Notes under the pieces: model-generated
What the model was told of the DNA's origin: nothing
Database searches by the model: none
Seen by the model: only the letters and a program-made list of their open reading frames with translations
Origin: SB11 sp035906255
GTDB taxonomy: Bacteria; Bacteroidota; Bacteroidia; UBA8524
DNA length: 64,000 bases
Direction of reading: 5' to 3'
Assembly (NCBI GenBank): GCA_035906255.1
Contig: JAMIFM010000029.1
Location: 248,001 to 312,000 of the forward strand
Made by a program: the position numbers and the translations under genes
Part shown: one piece after another, positions 44,846-53,356 of the stretch
How positions within the stretch are numbered: the stretch's first letter is position 1
Layout: each line of letters starts with the position of its first letter

Positions 44846-46087
44846 TTATTCAAATTCGGCTCGCAGTATTTGCTTTATTTCTTCTATTGTTTCTTCTTCA
44901 AGCTCTGTGCGGCGCACTAAATCAGCGTCGCTGATGGCCAACACACTTTTAGCTGTATCACAGCCAATTCCCTTCAACTCGTCAATAATCCAGCTGTCAA
45001 TTTCATCTGCAAATTCGTCAAGGTCAATATCCTCCTCCACAACTTCATCATCACTTTCACGGTACACGTCAATTTCATAACCGGTAAGTTTACCGGCCAG
45101 TTTAATATTGTGCCCGCCCTTACCGATAGCCAATGATACTTGGTCGGGCTTCAAAAATACCGACACACGCTCTTTGCCTTCATCTACTTTAATAGATGAT
45201 ATTTTAGCAGGGCTAAGAGAACGCTGGATATACAAAGGCAGGTTGGTGGTGTAATTGATTACGTCGATGTTTTCGTTGCGCAATTCGCGAACGATTCCAT
45301 GAATACGTGAACCCTTCATACCCACACAAGCACCCACAGGGTCAATACGATCATCGTAACTTTCAACAGCAACTTTTGCACGCTCACCGGGCTCACGCAC
45401 AATTTTCTTAATGGTAATCAACCCATCTAAAATTTCGGGTACTTCCATTTCAAACAAACGCTCCAAAAACTCAGGCGCAGTGCGCGAGATAATAATTTTT
45501 GGGGTACCGTTCAGCATTTCAGCACTTTTTACCACGCAGCGGATGCTGTCGCCTTTTTTGTAAAAATCGCTCGGTATCATTTCAGTTTTGGGCAGCAAAA
45601 GCTCGTTGCCTTCATCGTCCAAAATCATCAATTCTTTTTTCCAAATCTGGTACACCTCGCCGGTAACAATCTCGCCCATGCGGTCTTTATACTTGCGGAA
45701 TACTTCGTCTTTTTCCAGTTCAAGTATTTTCGACATCAGGGTTTGGCGGGCGGTAAGTATCAAACGACGGCCAAAATCTTCTAACTTCACTTCTTCCACA
45801 GCCTCTTCACCTACTTCAAAATCAGGCTCTATGCGGCGAGCGGCTGAAAGTTCAATTTCAAACGTTGGGTCTTCAATCATACCGTCTTCCACAATGGTAC
45901 GGGTACGCCAAATCTCCAAGTCACCTTTCTCGGTGTTAATAATTATATCGCAGTTTTCATCGGTGCCGTATTTTTTACGCAACATGCTGCGAAAAACGTC
46001 TTCAAGTACGCGCATCATGGTGGCGCGGTCTATGTTTTTAAACTCTTTAAACTCTGAAAACGATTCAACTAACCCAACGCTATGCAT
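44846..46087 (-). CDS. nusA: Transcription termination/antitermination factor NusA
   Basis: A 413-residue NusA with the N-terminal RNAP-binding domain (residues ~1-130), an S1 domain (GEIVTGEVYQIWKKELMI), and two KH domains (VGACVGMKGSRIHGIVREL; VSLAIGKGGHNIKLAGKLTGYEIDV). The C-terminal part is short, ~70 acidic residues with a helix-hairpin-like end (AKSVLAISDADLVRRTELEEE). It modulates pausing and termination. The gap to rimP is 8 bp, so the genes are cotranscribed. Confidence 0.97.
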   Translation of the reverse strand: MHSVGLVESFSEFKEFKNIDRATMMRVLEDVFRSMLRKKYGTDENCDIIINTEKGDLEIWRTRTIVEDGMIEDPTFEIELSAARRIEPDFEVGEEAVEEVKLEDFGRRLILTARQTLMSKILELEKDEVFRKYKDRMGEIVTGEVYQIWKKELMILDDEGNELLLPKTEMIPSDFYKKGDSIRCVVKSAEMLNGTPKIIISRTAPEFLERLFEMEVPEILDGLITIKKIVREPGERAKVAVESYDDRIDPVGACVGMKGSRIHGIVRELRNENIDVINYTTNLPLYIQRSLSPAKISSIKVDEGKERVSVFLKPDQVSLAIGKGGHNIKLAGKLTGYEIDVYRESDDEVVEEDIDLDEFADEIDSWIIDELKGIGCDTAKSVLAISDADLVRRTELEEETIEEIKQILRAEFE

Positions 46088-46095
46088 AACATTAC

Positions 46096-46572
46096 TTACT
46101 TAAATGATACTATTATTTTTGGTTCTTTAATTTCTGATATGGTGTGCTGTTGCTCTTCGAAGTGGAGTTTTTTCTTGTCTTTTTCTTTTTTCTCCGCTTC
46201 TACGGTTATTACTCCGTTGGCAACTGCTGTTAATTTTCCTTTTACCTCTGTGCCTTGCGCATCAACAAACTTAATGCTGCGTCCAATATGCTTGGGATAT
46301 TGACGCTCAATTATTAATGGGCGGTCAACACCGGGCGACGCTACTTCAAACGTAAACGGCTCAATCGAATCTCCCAATTCCTCGTCTATCCTGCGCGAAA
46401 TGTAGCGGCTTAATTGTGAGCAATAATCTATAGACACACCTGTCTCGCCATCAATTATTACTGAAAAACGGCGGTTTTTTGCGCCTTGCTCCACTGTAAT
46501 CAAAAAATGGTCGCTGTCGGTAGCCAAATGGTCTTGGGCAAACTGTTGCAGGGTATGTATCAAGTTACTCAT
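46096..46572 (-). CDS. rimP: Ribosome maturation factor RimP
   Basis: A 158-residue RimP. The N-terminal domain has VEQGAKNRRFSVIIDGETGVSIDYCSQLSRYI and the family core FTFEVASPGVDRPL; the C-terminal SH3-like domain ends with a basic tail. RimP is needed for late 30S assembly. It opens the rimP-nusA-infB operon. The leader between its promoter (46636) and ATG contains a terminator-like hairpin. Confidence 0.95.
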   Translation of the reverse strand: MSNLIHTLQQFAQDHLATDSDHFLITVEQGAKNRRFSVIIDGETGVSIDYCSQLSRYISRRIDEELGDSIEPFTFEVASPGVDRPLIIERQYPKHIGRSIKFVDAQGTEVKGKLTAVANGVITVEAEKKEKDKKKLHFEEQQHTISEIKEPKIIVSFK

Positions 46573-46581
46573 TATACCAAT

Positions 46582-46609
46582 AAAAAAGGGGACTTGGAGG
46601 CCCCCTTTT
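46582..46609 (-). promoter_or_regulatory. Terminator-like hairpin in the rimP-nusA-infB leader (candidate attenuator)
   Basis: On the minus strand AAAAGGGG - 10-nt loop - CCCCTTTT forms an 8-bp stem followed by T-rich sequence. It begins about 27 nt after the minus-7 box and ends 9 nt before the rimP ATG. No gene ends here on either strand, so it is not an ordinary 3' terminator. It could attenuate the operon, possibly through NusA. Confidence 0.55.
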
Positions 46610-46635
46610 CAATTAATTCAATTAAAAAAGTTCTG

Positions 46636-46643
46636 CAAAGATA
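46636..46643 (-). promoter_or_regulatory. Minus-7 box TATCTTTG for rimP-nusA-infB
   Basis: On the minus strand TATCTTTG matches TAnnTTTG. Transcription would start near 46630 and give a ~58-nt leader. Confidence 0.6.
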
Positions 46644-46716
46644 TGTAAAGTTTTTAAATATTGTAGCTTTTGGGTGAATAAACAGCAACATATAGCCACT
46701 TGATGCTGCTATTTTT

Positions 46717-46724
46717 TACTTTTG
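46717..46724 (+). promoter_or_regulatory. Minus-7 box TACTTTTG 7 nt before a TTG start
   Basis: TACTTTTG matches TAnnTTTG and ends 7 nt before TTG 46732. Together with 36279 it suggests leaderless expression from non-ATG starts. Confidence 0.55.
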
Positions 46725-46731
46725 AAAAACC

Positions 46732-48255
46732 TTGAGCATAAACATCTTTATACAAAAACACCGAGGCGGACTGGTACTGTTGGTACTTTTGCTACCGTTG
46801 TGTTTTGCAGGAATACGAACCCACCACGATTGGGGGGATGATTTTGCTCAATACATTAACCAAGCCAAGTGTATTACTAAGGGAGAGCCTGTTTCGTACA
46901 CGGGCTATATATACAATCCGCACAACCCCATGTTGGGGCCCGCGGCCTATCCGGGCGGATTTCCGCTGCTGCTTAGTCCGGTTTATGCCCTGTTTGGCAA
47001 TAATATTACTGCATTTAATGTGTATGTATCCCTTTGGCTTATTGTGGCGGGATTTATATGGTACATGATATTGCGCCGCTACCACAGCGAGTGGGTTTCG
47101 GTAGCCCTTAGTGTGCTTTGGTGCTGGCACCCGTGGGTGCTTGAATACAAAACCGAGGTAATGGCCGAAATACCTTTTACTGCGTTGTTGGGTTTGCTGA
47201 TACTGTTGTACAAACGAGGTTTTATGCGGTATGACGAAGAAAGACGCCGCGAATCGTTAGTAAAAGCATTAACGCTGGGGGCTGTGGCGGGGCTTTTGGT
47301 AGCAGTGCGCTTAAACGGAATAGTGATAGTAGTTGCGTTGTATGCGTTTGAGGTGTGGCAAAATATATGGCACCTGAAACCGCCGTTTGAGCCTAAAAAC
47401 AAATTATATACCAGTGCCGCCACCGCACTTATTACAGCATTTATTACCTGTTTTGTACTGATAGATTATTTAATAAGCGGCATACGTACCCACGATTTGC
47501 TAACGTATGGCAGCAACTTTAGCGGGGACCCTTTTTGGGTGCGCATTCGTGAAAATTTGGGCTATTATACCCTGCTGGTACAAGACTTTTTTCAGCGAAG
47601 CAAACCTGCATGGAAAGTGTTTCCGCTAATTACCCAAGCATTTTTGCTTGCGTTTGCGTGTATCGGGATTATTAAAGACTTGGTGTTGCGACGTTCTTTT
47701 TTGTTATGGGCGTTTACTGCTTATATGGCGTTATTGATAGTATATCCCTATCGGGGTGCGGGACTGCGGTTTATGCTGCCTGTATTGCCTATTATACTGC
47801 ATTATGCCGCACAAGGGTTCAAGTCCATTCACTGGGGCTTTTCCATGCCCGTTAAAACTACTACGGTAGTGCTATCGTTTATTATTCTGTTTCAATTTTT
47901 ACCCGAGCAGTTTTCGGCAATTAAAAACGCTAAGAACAACTTTGCAGGCCCACAACAACCTGAAAGTATAGCGGCATTTAATTATATAAAAGCCAATACA
48001 CCTGCCGACGCGGTGTTTTTATTTAAGAAACCGAGGGCACTGGCGTTATATGGTGAACGGAGTGCATTTGCAACCCTGCCTGCCGATACAATCCTCTTTT
48101 CTGAGGATATTAAAACAATCAATCCGTCGTATATTCTTACTCACGCTGATTTACAAGATGTTGTAACGCAAAACTACCTTATCGGGCATCAGCATCAATG
48201 GGATAGTGTTTGGGGTAACAATAAGTTTACACTATATGCCAAAAACCCGCGTTAA
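46732..48255 (+). CDS. GT-C type (ArnT/GT39-like) membrane glycosyltransferase
   Basis: A 507-residue polytopic membrane protein with ~10 helices. The first periplasmic loop has HHDWGDDFAQYINQAK, whose Asp pair is the typical catalytic/metal site of polyprenyl-phosphate-sugar-dependent GT-C enzymes. The C-terminal ~110 residues are soluble. Substrate unknown. The start is taken as TTG 46732 (MSINIFIQKHRGG) from the promoter box; no ATG gives the first helix intact, so the exact start stays uncertain. Confidence 0.75.
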   Translation: MSINIFIQKHRGGLVLLVLLLPLCFAGIRTHHDWGDDFAQYINQAKCITKGEPVSYTGYIYNPHNPMLGPAAYPGGFPLLLSPVYALFGNNITAFNVYVSLWLIVAGFIWYMILRRYHSEWVSVALSVLWCWHPWVLEYKTEVMAEIPFTALLGLLILLYKRGFMRYDEERRRESLVKALTLGAVAGLLVAVRLNGIVIVVALYAFEVWQNIWHLKPPFEPKNKLYTSAATALITAFITCFVLIDYLISGIRTHDLLTYGSNFSGDPFWVRIRENLGYYTLLVQDFFQRSKPAWKVFPLITQAFLLAFACIGIIKDLVLRRSFLLWAFTAYMALLIVYPYRGAGLRFMLPVLPIILHYAAQGFKSIHWGFSMPVKTTTVVLSFIILFQFLPEQFSAIKNAKNNFAGPQQPESIAAFNYIKANTPADAVFLFKKPRALALYGERSAFATLPADTILFSEDIKTINPSYILTHADLQDVVTQNYLIGHQHQWDSVWGNNKFTLYAKNPR

Positions 48256-48260
48256 ACTTC

Positions 48261-48268
48261 TAACTTTG
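48261..48268 (+). promoter_or_regulatory. Minus-7 box TAACTTTG for the ccm block
   Basis: TAACTTTG matches TAnnTTTG and lies 17 bp before ATG 48286. It probably drives ccmC-ccmD-ccmE-ccmF. Confidence 0.55.
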
Positions 48269-48285
48269 CACCGTTTTTTAAAACC

Positions 48286-49320
48286 ATGTTTAAAACCAAT
48301 TGGTGGAAATATTTAGGAGTACTGCTGGTACTATATTCATTACTGGCGGGCTTGTTAATACCCCTTGGCCCGGGCGTTATGGATGTATCGCCTTCGCAAT
48401 TAACGCAAGGGCAGTCTAACACAATACTTGTAAAAGGGCACGGCACTCATTTTAAAGATAACGAAGCCACACTAAAGCTTTGGATTAAAAACGGAGAGGC
48501 CACATACCAAGCCCAAAGCATAGTGGTGCAAGACAATGAAAACGTGGCGGCGGTATTTAACCTTGCTACGCTAAACATAAAAGAGCCGCTGCACCTGATT
48601 GCAAACAATGATTTTGACGGAACAATAGCCTTAGATAATGCCTTTTGGTTCAACAGCTCTGAAAAAGGCTCTAATACCGCAGCAGCTGCCGAAGCCCGTA
48701 TTGAGGTAAAAAACAAAGATGCACAAGGCATGAGTTTCCCTTTCCTTAAAATCCTGTTCCAAACCATACGCAATTTGTTTTTCCATGTTCCAATGTGGTT
48801 TAGCATGGTGGCCTTGCTAACCGGTGCATTGGTGTATAGCATAAAGTATTTGCGCCACGGCAAACGCGAGTTTGATATTGCGGCATCAAAAATCACCGAA
48901 ACAGCAGTTTTTTTAGGTGTTTTAGGTATTTTAACAGGGATGCTTTGGGCTAATTTTACTTGGGGCCAACCTTGGCCAAACGACCCGAAACTAAACAGTG
49001 TTGCCATAGGGATGTTAATGTATTTAGCGTATTTTATCCTGCGCGGCGCAATTGATGATGAAGAAAAACGTGCCCGTGTGGCGGCTGTTGCCAACGTGTT
49101 TTTCTACCCCATATTCATCTCACTGATATTTGTGTTGCCCCGCTTAACCGAATCATTACACCCCGGCAACGGCGGTAACCCCGGTTTTAGCAGCTACGAC
49201 CTTGACGATACAATGCGTATGGTGTTTTACCCTGCGGTATTAGGTTGGATATTAATCGGCTTTTGGGTAGCCCAACTAAAAACCCGTGTTAAAAAACTTG
49301 AAGTTTCAGAAGATGAATAA
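48286..49320 (+). CDS. ccmC: Cytochrome c biogenesis protein CcmC/CcsA-type heme handler
   Basis: A 344-residue membrane protein. After an N-terminal helix (10-28) a ~130-residue extracytoplasmic domain is inserted before the CcmC core. The core has NLFFHVPMWFSM (conserved heme-ligand His region), the tryptophan-rich loop WANFTWGQPWPNDPK, and a late His in TESLHPGNGG. It binds heme outside the membrane and passes it to CcmE. ccmD overlaps its 3' end by 8 bp. The extra N-terminal domain is longer than in Proteobacteria. Confidence 0.88.
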   Translation: MFKTNWWKYLGVLLVLYSLLAGLLIPLGPGVMDVSPSQLTQGQSNTILVKGHGTHFKDNEATLKLWIKNGEATYQAQSIVVQDNENVAAVFNLATLNIKEPLHLIANNDFDGTIALDNAFWFNSSEKGSNTAAAAEARIEVKNKDAQGMSFPFLKILFQTIRNLFFHVPMWFSMVALLTGALVYSIKYLRHGKREFDIAASKITETAVFLGVLGILTGMLWANFTWGQPWPNDPKLNSVAIGMLMYLAYFILRGAIDDEEKRARVAAVANVFFYPIFISLIFVLPRLTESLHPGNGGNPGFSSYDLDDTMRMVFYPAVLGWILIGFWVAQLKTRVKKLEVSEDE

Positions 49321-49522
49321 AGGTATAACTACTTTAGTACTGTTTTTGCTGTCTGTAGTAACAACGTTCGGACAAAACGCAACTGCCCCAGCCGGAGATG
49401 ATAAAATTTTAGTGGTAGTAGGCGTGTTAGGTGTAATTTTTGTAGGGTTGGCAGTTTACTTAATCTCAATCGACCGCAAAATAACGCGGCTTGAGAAGCA
49501 GAAGAAAGAAACAAAGGTGTAA
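49313..49522 (+). CDS. ccmD: CcmD-like small membrane protein
   Basis: A 69-residue protein with a signal-like N-terminal helix, one central membrane helix (VVVGVLGVIFVGLAVYLISIDRKI) and a basic tail (TRLEKQKKETK), the layout of CcmD. Its ATG overlaps the ccmC stop by 8 bp. CcmD helps release heme-loaded CcmE from CcmC. The assignment rests mostly on position and topology. Confidence 0.75.
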   Translation: MNKGITTLVLFLLSVVTTFGQNATAPAGDDKILVVVGVLGVIFVGLAVYLISIDRKITRLEKQKKETKV

Positions 49523-49537
49523 CAAATCGCAAAACGT

Positions 49538-49942
49538 ATGAAAACTTCGTACATTATAGCCATCATAATGGTTGCTGTGCTTATTGGTATTATCATTTCG
49601 ATGTATGGCAGTTCTTCGGAGTATGCCACATTCCCGACAGCAGCCCAAAATCCCGATAAATCATACCACATAGTAGGTCATTTAGACCGCACTAAACCAC
49701 AGGTGTACGATGAGTTGAAAGACCCGAATTATTTTGAGTTCTATTTGAAAGACAGCCTTGACAATGTGAGCAAGGTAATATACCGCAGTCCACGCCCACA
49801 AGATTTTGAACGTAGCGAAAACGTAGTGGTGAAAGGGAAAATGAAGGGTGAGGCTTTTGAGGCGAAAGAAATTTTGCTGAAATGCCCCAGCAAGTACAAT
49901 GCTACAGAGGTGCAAGTAACGGAGTATAAGGCGGGCGAATAA
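49538..49942 (+). CDS. ccmE: Heme chaperone CcmE, CxxxY variant
   Basis: A 134-residue CcmE. One N-terminal helix (residues 5-22) and the OB-fold beta domain (VVVKGKMKGEAFEAKEILLKC). At the heme-attachment position it has Cys116-P-S-K-Tyr120 (CxxxY) instead of the HxxxY of E. coli. Such a Cys variant is known from system I* of sulfate reducers and archaea. It lies between ccmD and ccmF; its stop codon overlaps the ccmF ATG. Confidence 0.9.
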   Translation: MKTSYIIAIIMVAVLIGIIISMYGSSSEYATFPTAAQNPDKSYHIVGHLDRTKPQVYDELKDPNYFEFYLKDSLDNVSKVIYRSPRPQDFERSENVVVKGKMKGEAFEAKEILLKCPSKYNATEVQVTEYKAGE

Positions 49943-52518
49943 TGGAAGAAACCGTTGTAACGTTTGTTGGCGAGCATCTTGCCATAGGCAATTGGGGTAA
50001 ATTTTCGGTATATGTATCGCTGGTTGCGGCACTATTTTCAGCCATCAGTTACTTTTTTGCCTTTAAAACCCCTGAAAACGCTGATTTTTGGCGTAAACTT
50101 GGCCGTGCGGCATTCTTTGTACACTCAGCCGCAGTAGTGGCCATTTTCACCATACTTTTTGTAATAATCCAGCAACATTATTTCGAGTACCAATACGCTT
50201 GGCAACACTCATCGCGCAACTTACCCCTTAAATACATGATTTCGTGTTTTTGGGAAGGGCAGGAGGGTAGCTTTTTGCTTTGGATGGTGTGGCACGTGGT
50301 TATTGGTAATATCCTGATTTTTACCTCGCGCAGTTGGGAAAACCCCGTAATGGCTATTATGGGGCTTGCACAGGTAATGCTGGCAACGATGCTGGTGGGC
50401 GTTGAGATTCTTGATTTTAAAATAGGCAGCAGCCCCTTTGATTTATTGAGGGATAAGGTTGCCGGCCCTATATTTACCTTACCTGATTATTTAACCCGAA
50501 TAGAAGACGGGAACGGCCTTAATCCCTTGTTGCAAAACTACTGGATGGTGATACATCCGCCTACGTTGTTTTTTGGGTTTGCAGCTACTATTGTGCCGTT
50601 TGCATACGCTGTGGCCGCTTTGTGGACACGCCGCTATACCGATTGGATAAAACCTGCTTTGCCTTGGGCATTGGTAGGCGTAATGATTTTAGGTGCGGGT
50701 ATTATAATGGGTGGTTTCTGGGCGTATGAATCGTTGTCGTTTGGCGGTTACTGGGCTTGGGACCCTGTTGAAAATGCCTCTTTGATACCGTGGCTTATTT
50801 TGATTTCGGCGGTGCATTTAATGCTCATTTATAAATCAACGGGAAACGCACTATACAGCACCTATTTACTTACCATACTTTCGTTTGTGTTGGTGTTGTA
50901 TGCTACCTTCCTCACCCGTAGCGGTATATTGGGCAATACATCGGTACACGCGTTCACCGATTTGGGAATGTCGGGTCAGTTGTTAATCTTTTTATTCCTG
51001 TTTGTTTGGCTGCCCAGCTATGTAACCATACAAAACCCAACCGTACGATACGGCTACTTAGGGGCAACCGTTGTTATTTTTATAATCAGCTTCGTTTGGG
51101 GAGCTAATAAGTGGGTGTTTATACCGTATTCGCTGGTTACCCTGTTTTTCTTTTTCCGCAACATATATGTTGTAAACCCTGTAAAAGGTAAAGAAGAAGA
51201 ATTCAGTTCACGCGAGTTTTGGATGTTTATCGGCTCGCTGGTGTTCTTAATTTCCTGTGCACACGTGCTTATCAGCACCTCATTACCTGTATTTAATAAA
51301 CTTACGGGCAAAAACGTAGCTGTACCCGATGATGTAATAGGTTATTACAACCAATGGCAGTTACCCTTTGCATTAATTATTGCCGTGCTAACGGCCATTA
51401 CCCAGTTTTTTAAATACAAGAAAACGGGACAAACCCATTACTTCAATAATATAATCATCAGCCTTACCATATCCATACTGGTAACCACCGCGTGTATTTA
51501 TTTGTTTAAGATAAAAGCAGAAAATAACACCACGCTATTACTATACATTTTGTTCCTTTTGGCATCCGTATATGCCATTGTGGGCAATGTGTATTATTTG
51601 GTGAAAGTGCTAAAAGGCAAGCTGTCGTTTAGCGGAGCATCGGTAGCGCACGTAGGTTTTGGGTTGCTGCTTGTAGGTGTTCTTATTTCATCAGCCAACA
51701 AACAGGTTATTTCTCTTAACTATTCAAACGTAAACTTCGGAGAGGAGTTTGACGACCAAGCCCAGCGCGAACACTTACTGCTGTATAAAAACATGCCCAT
51801 GCGCATGGGGCCTTATGAGGTAACTTATTTGGGCGATTCAGCGGAGGGCGTTAATACGTATTACGAGCTTCAGTTTAAACGTACCGATAAAGACGGCAAG
51901 CCGAGCGGTGAAGAGTTTTATTTGTACCCCAATATTATCAGCAACCCGAAAACCGATATGCTTTCGGTAAACCCTGATACGAGGCACTACGTTACCCACG
52001 ACGTGTTTACGCACGTTACAATGGTATCAGACAAAAAAGCCCGTGCGGAAGTGCCTTATGAAAGGGTTTATAACGATACCATACATTTAGGCGACACGAT
52101 ATATACCAATAATGCCAAAGTAGTAATGGTGGGCATGACCCCCGATAATGCTGCCGACGGCACATTGGCTATGCGTGCCAACCTTAAACTGATAATGCTG
52201 GGTGATAGCGTAGAGGTTGCCCCCCGCTTTATGATTAGTGAAGCGCAGAGCAGTATGGTATCGCCCGAAGAAGTAGTTGATGATGCGGGGTTGATGATAC
52301 GTTTTGCAAACATTATCCCTCCCGATTCATCGGGACATACCCAACCGGCGTTCCATTTTGCCATTGCTGAGCGTCCCGTGCAGCGTGACTATGTGGTGTT
52401 GATGGCAAAAGTGTTCCCTTACATCAATTTTGTATGGGGCGGCACTATTGTAATGGTAATCGGTTTCCTAATCTCTATTTTCCGCAGGGTAAAAGAATAC
52501 CGCAGGGAAAAACAGTAG
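49942..52518 (+). CDS. ccmF: Cytochrome c heme lyase subunit CcmF
   Basis: An 858-residue membrane protein with ~15 helices. The WWD domain reads SFGGYWAWDPVENASLIPWL, with family His residues around (VIHPPTLFFGF; LGNTSVHAFTDLG). The C-terminal third holds a large soluble domain before a last helix. CcmF attaches heme from CcmE to apocytochrome c. It is longer than the ~650-residue E. coli protein because of that domain. ccmH and ccmG are not in the window. Confidence 0.93.
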   Translation: MEETVVTFVGEHLAIGNWGKFSVYVSLVAALFSAISYFFAFKTPENADFWRKLGRAAFFVHSAAVVAIFTILFVIIQQHYFEYQYAWQHSSRNLPLKYMISCFWEGQEGSFLLWMVWHVVIGNILIFTSRSWENPVMAIMGLAQVMLATMLVGVEILDFKIGSSPFDLLRDKVAGPIFTLPDYLTRIEDGNGLNPLLQNYWMVIHPPTLFFGFAATIVPFAYAVAALWTRRYTDWIKPALPWALVGVMILGAGIIMGGFWAYESLSFGGYWAWDPVENASLIPWLILISAVHLMLIYKSTGNALYSTYLLTILSFVLVLYATFLTRSGILGNTSVHAFTDLGMSGQLLIFLFLFVWLPSYVTIQNPTVRYGYLGATVVIFIISFVWGANKWVFIPYSLVTLFFFFRNIYVVNPVKGKEEEFSSREFWMFIGSLVFLISCAHVLISTSLPVFNKLTGKNVAVPDDVIGYYNQWQLPFALIIAVLTAITQFFKYKKTGQTHYFNNIIISLTISILVTTACIYLFKIKAENNTTLLLYILFLLASVYAIVGNVYYLVKVLKGKLSFSGASVAHVGFGLLLVGVLISSANKQVISLNYSNVNFGEEFDDQAQREHLLLYKNMPMRMGPYEVTYLGDSAEGVNTYYELQFKRTDKDGKPSGEEFYLYPNIISNPKTDMLSVNPDTRHYVTHDVFTHVTMVSDKKARAEVPYERVYNDTIHLGDTIYTNNAKVVMVGMTPDNAADGTLAMRANLKLIMLGDSVEVAPRFMISEAQSSMVSPEEVVDDAGLMIRFANIIPPDSSGHTQPAFHFAIAERPVQRDYVVLMAKVFPYINFVWGGTIVMVIGFLISIFRRVKEYRREKQ

Positions 52519-52597
52519 TGGCCAAAACAGGGTTTACCAGCCCTTTATCCCTGCTCATGGAATAGACTTTAGGGTTGATAATAAATCCGTTATTGCC

Positions 52598-52605
52598 TAC
52601 GTTTG
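52598..52605 (+). promoter_or_regulatory. Minus-7 box TACGTTTG
   Basis: TACGTTTG matches TAnnTTTG with TTG at 52575-52577 (20-bp spacing) and ends 6 nt before ATG 52612. Confidence 0.65.
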
Positions 52606-52611
52606 CTATAC

Positions 52612-53328
52612 ATGAAAAAACTACTGCCTTTAATTGCCTTCGTTTTTTCTTTTGTTTGGGGCAATGCGCAAACCATAAAAACATTTACACTTTCGGGCGG
52701 TTATGTGCGTGCCGACCACAAGATGAAGTTTGACAGAAACTTTCAATCAGTAAACCCCCAACCCATTAATAGCTGGGGACTTGACGCGGGGCTTGAGTTT
52801 TGGAACACTCCTCGATTTGCATTCAGTGCCTCGGCAGGGATGATAAAAAAGGGGTATAATTATGAATTTCCTGAAACAACAATTAACCAACCCGAAGGAA
52901 CAGGTAAAGTAATTGAAGGCCGTGCGCGGTTAAATTACTTGTATTTGGCACCACGTTTTGCAATTAAACTATCAACTAATAAAATTGTGCCGTATGTTTT
53001 TGCAGCACCCAGAATAGACGTGTTCTTATACGCATCACATACGTTGCACAAACCAGACGGTTCAGAAATAACTGACGACGGGTCTTTTGGCGGGTTTAAG
53101 GATTTTTATAAAAAGAACCACATGCCCGTTATTTTGGGCATAAACTCAGGGGCGGGCGTTGAAATAAAAATACAGAAGAATATTTCACTTGGGGTTGAAG
53201 CGGCCTATCTTTTTGATGCTACACCGGCCGTAAGAACAAAAACAACAGACACCAACATAGGGATGAAAGCCTATAACAAGGCTTTTTCGGCATCGTTAGT
53301 CTTTAAGCACTACTTCGGTAAAAGTTAG
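52612..53328 (+). CDS. PorT-like outer-membrane beta-barrel protein
   Basis: A 238-residue protein with a signal peptide (ending GNAQ, residues 1-20) and a beta-barrel pattern of alternating strands (FTLSGGYVRAD; YLYLAPRFAIKL; NISLGVEAAYLFDA) ending FKHYFGKS. It resembles the outer-membrane beta-barrel (PorT/OmpW-like) group of Bacteroidota. No specific role is visible. It has its own promoter and is followed 28 bp later by an unrelated cytosolic gene. Confidence 0.75.
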   Translation: MKKLLPLIAFVFSFVWGNAQTIKTFTLSGGYVRADHKMKFDRNFQSVNPQPINSWGLDAGLEFWNTPRFAFSASAGMIKKGYNYEFPETTINQPEGTGKVIEGRARLNYLYLAPRFAIKLSTNKIVPYVFAAPRIDVFLYASHTLHKPDGSEITDDGSFGGFKDFYKKNHMPVILGINSGAGVEIKIQKNISLGVEAAYLFDATPAVRTKTTDTNIGMKAYNKAFSASLVFKHYFGKS

Positions 53329-53338
53329 CCAAAACGGG

Positions 53339-53346
53339 TAACTTTG
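53339..53346 (+). promoter_or_regulatory. Minus-7 box TAACTTTG
   Basis: TAACTTTG matches TAnnTTTG and ends 10 nt before ATG 53357 of the DUF2520 gene. Confidence 0.55.
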
Positions 53347-53356
53347 CCTTTGTACT

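Noticed and set aside
48447..49094. 215-codon minus-strand frame opposite ccmC
   Set aside because: It lies entirely inside a recognised ccmC and shows no family features.
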